DNA from: JBFKAV01 sp041621405
Lineage (GTDB): Bacteria; Pseudomonadota; Alphaproteobacteria; Rhodobacterales; Rhodobacteraceae
Assembly: GCA_041621405.1 (NCBI GenBank)
Contig: JBFKAV010000144.1
Coordinates: 1-8,833 of the forward strand
Direction: 5' to 3'
Length of the DNA: 8,833 bases
Shown here: piece by piece, positions 7,334 to 8,833 of the stretch
Layout: the number at the start of each line of letters is the position of its first letter
How positions within the stretch are numbered: the first letter of the stretch is position 1
The notes under the pieces: model-generated
Database searches by the model: none
The model's input: the letters and a program-made list of their open reading frames with translations, nothing else
What the model was told of the DNA's origin: nothing
Made by a program: the position numbers and the translations under genes

Positions 7334-8212
7334 TCACGCGTCCAGGTTCTTGCCGACGATGCGCATCAGGAAGATGGCAACGATATTGGCCAGGATGATT
7401 GCGTAGACGCCTCCGGCCGAGCCGAGCCCGATGTTCTGGCTGTCCACGACCCGCTGGAAGATCAGGTAGGTCAGCGTGCGGGTGCCGAACGCGCCGCCGG
7501 TGGTCACGAAGATCTCGGCGAAGATCGACAACAGGAAGATCGTCTGGATCAGGACGACGATGGTGATCGCCCGGCTCAGGTGCGGCAGGACGATAAACCA
7601 GAATCGCTTGAGCACCGGGGCGCCGTCCATCTCGGCCGCTTCCATCTGCTCGCTGTCGAGCGACTGGATCGCGGTCAGCAGGATGAGCGTCGCGAAGGGC
7701 AGCCATTGCCAGGACACGATGAGGACCAGCGAGAAGGTCGGTGCGTTGACGAGCCAGACCACCGGTTCGGCCCCGAAAAAGCGCCACAGATGCGCCAGGA
7801 GGCCGTTGACCGGATCCATCAGCATGTTCTTCCAGACCAGCGCGGAAACGGTCGGCATGACGAAGAAGGGCGAGATCACGAGGATACGGACAATGCCCTG
7901 GCCCCAGAGCGGCTGGTCCAGAAGCACGGCCAGCAGAACGCCCAGCACGACGGTGATGATGATGATGCCGCCGACCAGGAACAGGGTTGTCCAAACCGAT
8001 GGCCAGAACGAACTGGAGGTGACGAACCGCACGTAATTCTCGAAGCCTACCCAGTCGAGGCCATTCTCCAGCGAGTCGCCCCTGAGCGGCAGGTACTTCT
8101 TGAACGAGAAGAACAGCGTCATCGACAGCGGCACGAGCATCCATACCAGAAGCAGGAAGACCGCCGGTGCCATCATCATGCGCGCAGCGGATCGCGAATG
8201 CCGGGTTGCCAT
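7334..8212 (-). CDS. smoF: Polyol ABC transporter inner-membrane permease (MalF-type)
   Basis: This 292-residue permease is the partner of the MalG-type protein in a CUT1 importer. The first helix is at about 13-35, and further segments lie near 76-98, 108-127, 160-181, 216-237 and 267-286. The EAA loop is EAAEMDGAPVLKRFWFIVLP (191-210). The WLPFATLILL segment just before it is typical of sugar permeases of this type. The ATG at 8212 is chosen because AAGGAG (plus-strand 8219-8224) sits 6 nt upstream, and MATRHSRSAARMMM gives the usual basic lead before the first helix. A 110-nt spacer with a strong hairpin separates it from the binding-protein gene, whereas all later junctions in the operon are 12 nt or less. 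Confidence 0.94.
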   Translation of the reverse strand: MATRHSRSAARMMMAPAVFLLLVWMLVPLSMTLFFSFKKYLPLRGDSLENGLDWVGFENYVRFVTSSSFWPSVWTTLFLVGGIIIITVVLGVLLAVLLDQPLWGQGIVRILVISPFFVMPTVSALVWKNMLMDPVNGLLAHLWRFFGAEPVVWLVNAPTFSLVLIVSWQWLPFATLILLTAIQSLDSEQMEAAEMDGAPVLKRFWFIVLPHLSRAITIVVLIQTIFLLSIFAEIFVTTGGAFGTRTLTYLIFQRVVDSQNIGLGSAGGVYAIILANIVAIFLMRIVGKNLDA

Positions 8213-8218
8213 CGGGTG

Positions 8219-8224
8219 CTCCTT
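8219..8224 (-). promoter_or_regulatory. Ribosome binding site of smoF
   Basis: AAGGAG on the minus strand lies 6 nt before the ATG at 8212. It fixes the permease start and shows that translation begins independently here, rather than by coupling to the distant binding-protein stop. A weaker 5-bp inverted repeat (GACGG/CCGTC, 8232-8236 with 8243-8247, 6-nt loop) lies just upstream on the transcript. Confidence 0.65.
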
Positions 8225-8284
8225 CTCTGTCGACGGACAACACCGTCATGGAACGCAAGGACGCTCGAAACAGGGATGGGGGGT

Positions 8285-8313
8285 GCCGGGGGGCGAACGT
8301 GCCGCCCCCCGGC
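8285..8313 (-). promoter_or_regulatory. Strong intra-operon hairpin between binding-protein and permease genes
   Basis: GCCGGGGGGCG (8285-8295) and CGCCCCCCGGC (8303-8313) form a perfect 11-bp stem, all G-C pairs, with a 7-nt loop. On the transcribed strand it starts 9 nt after the binding-protein stop. No T-run follows on that strand (the next bases are C-rich), so it does not look like a strong intrinsic terminator. By analogy with the malE-malF and other importer operons, it probably protects the 3' end of the upstream message or attenuates transcription in part, giving more binding protein than permease. Confidence 0.7.
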
Positions 8314-8322
8314 TTATGGACC

Positions 8323-8833
8323 TTAGCGGTAGCCCGCAGCTTCCATCGCGTCGTTGGTCAGCGACTGGGCCTTTGCCAGCGCCTCGTCGATCGACTGCTG
8401 GCCGGCGTAGGCCGCCGAGAACTCCTGGCTCACCTCGGTTGCTATGCCGGCGAACTCGGGGATGGCCACGAACTGGATGCCGACATAGGGCACCGGCTTC
8501 ACGGTCGGGTTCTGCGGGTCGGCCGCTTTGATCGAGTCGAGCGTCATCTTCGCGAAAGGCACGGCCTGGTATTCCGGCGTTTCGTAGAGCGAAGTCCGCG
8601 CGCCCGGCGGCACGTTGGCCCAGCCTTCTTTGGCTGCGACCAGCTCGATGTAGTCCTTCGAGGTTGCCCACTCGATGAACGCCTTGGCCGCATCGACCTT
8701 CTGCGAGCCGGCCGGGATCGCCAGCGCCCAGGCCCAGAGCCAGTTGGCGTTCTTGCCCATGCCGGCGTTCGGCGCGAGCGCGAAGCCGACCTTGTCGGCG
8801 ACCTGGCTGTCGTTGGGGTTGGTCACGAAGGAC
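8323..8833 (-). CDS. smoE: Polyol ABC transporter solute-binding protein (5' part beyond window edge)
   Basis: This is the C-terminal 169 residues or so of a family 1 extracellular solute-binding protein, the periplasmic receptor for the importer. The frame is open through the window edge, and the GTG at 8826 is an internal valine, not a start. Recognisable pieces are the GFALAPNAGMGKNANWLW region, then IPAGSQKVDAAKAFIEWATS, the segment in which such proteins bury the ligand and pack the C-lobe, and YAGQQSIDEALAKAQS before the terminal helix, which ends AAGYR. The signal peptide is not in the window. It precedes two MalF/MalG-type permeases and the ATPase, and its order matches smoE in Rhodobacter sphaeroides. 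Polyol ligands (sorbitol, mannitol) are inferred from the operon rather than from the fragment. Confidence 0.92.
   Translation of the reverse strand, partial: SFVTNPNDSQVADKVGFALAPNAGMGKNANWLWAWALAIPAGSQKVDAAKAFIEWATSKDYIELVAAKEGWANVPPGARTSLYETPEYQAVPFAKMTLDSIKAADPQNPTVKPVPYVGIQFVAIPEFAGIATEVSQEFSAAYAGQQSIDEALAKAQSLTNDAMEAAGYR

Noticed and set aside
8285..8313. The GC hairpin as a rho-independent terminator of the operon
   Set aside because: No T-tract follows it on the transcribed strand, and the permease, ATPase and dehydrogenase genes downstream clearly belong to the same operon.

Overview
The window looks like chromosomal DNA from a high-GC alphaproteobacterium, most likely of the Rhodobacterales (Rhodobacteraceae/Paracoccaceae) or a close relative. 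The evidence is very GC-rich third codon positions, tightly packed genes with GTG starts and ATGA/GTGA overlaps, and a right-hand operon with the same gene order as the Rhodobacter sphaeroides polyol operon smoEFGK-smoS-mtlK. The genus cannot be fixed from the sequence alone.

Left block, plus strand, about 1-2999: four tightly coupled genes. They encode the C-terminal part of a DPM1/ArnC-like family 2 glycosyltransferase, a small three-helix membrane protein of the lipid-A-disaccharide synthase N-terminal (LAB_N) family, a family 39 (ArnT/PMT-like) integral membrane glycosyltransferase, and a PAP2-type membrane phosphatase. The first enzyme would load a sugar onto a polyprenyl phosphate, the small protein may help expose or flip that carrier, the GT39 would move the sugar onto an envelope lipid in the periplasm, and the phosphatase would dephosphorylate a lipid. 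This resembles the machinery that replaces lipid A phosphates with galacturonic acid in rhizobia and relatives. The sugar and acceptor here are inference.

Middle, 3000-3238: a complete tRNA-Lys (anticodon TTT) with encoded CCA and a good sigma70-type promoter that starts 4 nt after the phosphatase stop. A 119-nt spacer follows, where the tRNA and the polyol operon converge.

Right block, minus strand, 3239-8833: a carbohydrate ABC importer and two dehydrogenases. In transcription order these are the solute-binding protein (only its C-terminal part is in the window), two inner-membrane permeases, the ATPase, an SDR sorbitol dehydrogenase and a mannitol 2-dehydrogenase. Together they would import hexitols such as sorbitol, mannitol and possibly arabitol, and oxidise them to ketoses, chiefly fructose. 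A strong 11-bp GC hairpin sits between the binding-protein gene and the first permease. It probably sets the excess of binding protein over the membrane components. The operon promoter and any regulator lie beyond the right edge.

I saw no mobile element, CRISPR array, prophage or clearly new system. The points most worth a second look are the envelope-lipid gene set with its stand-alone LAB_N protein, the PAP2 enzyme whose usual PSGH histidine is a glutamate, and the intra-operon hairpin.
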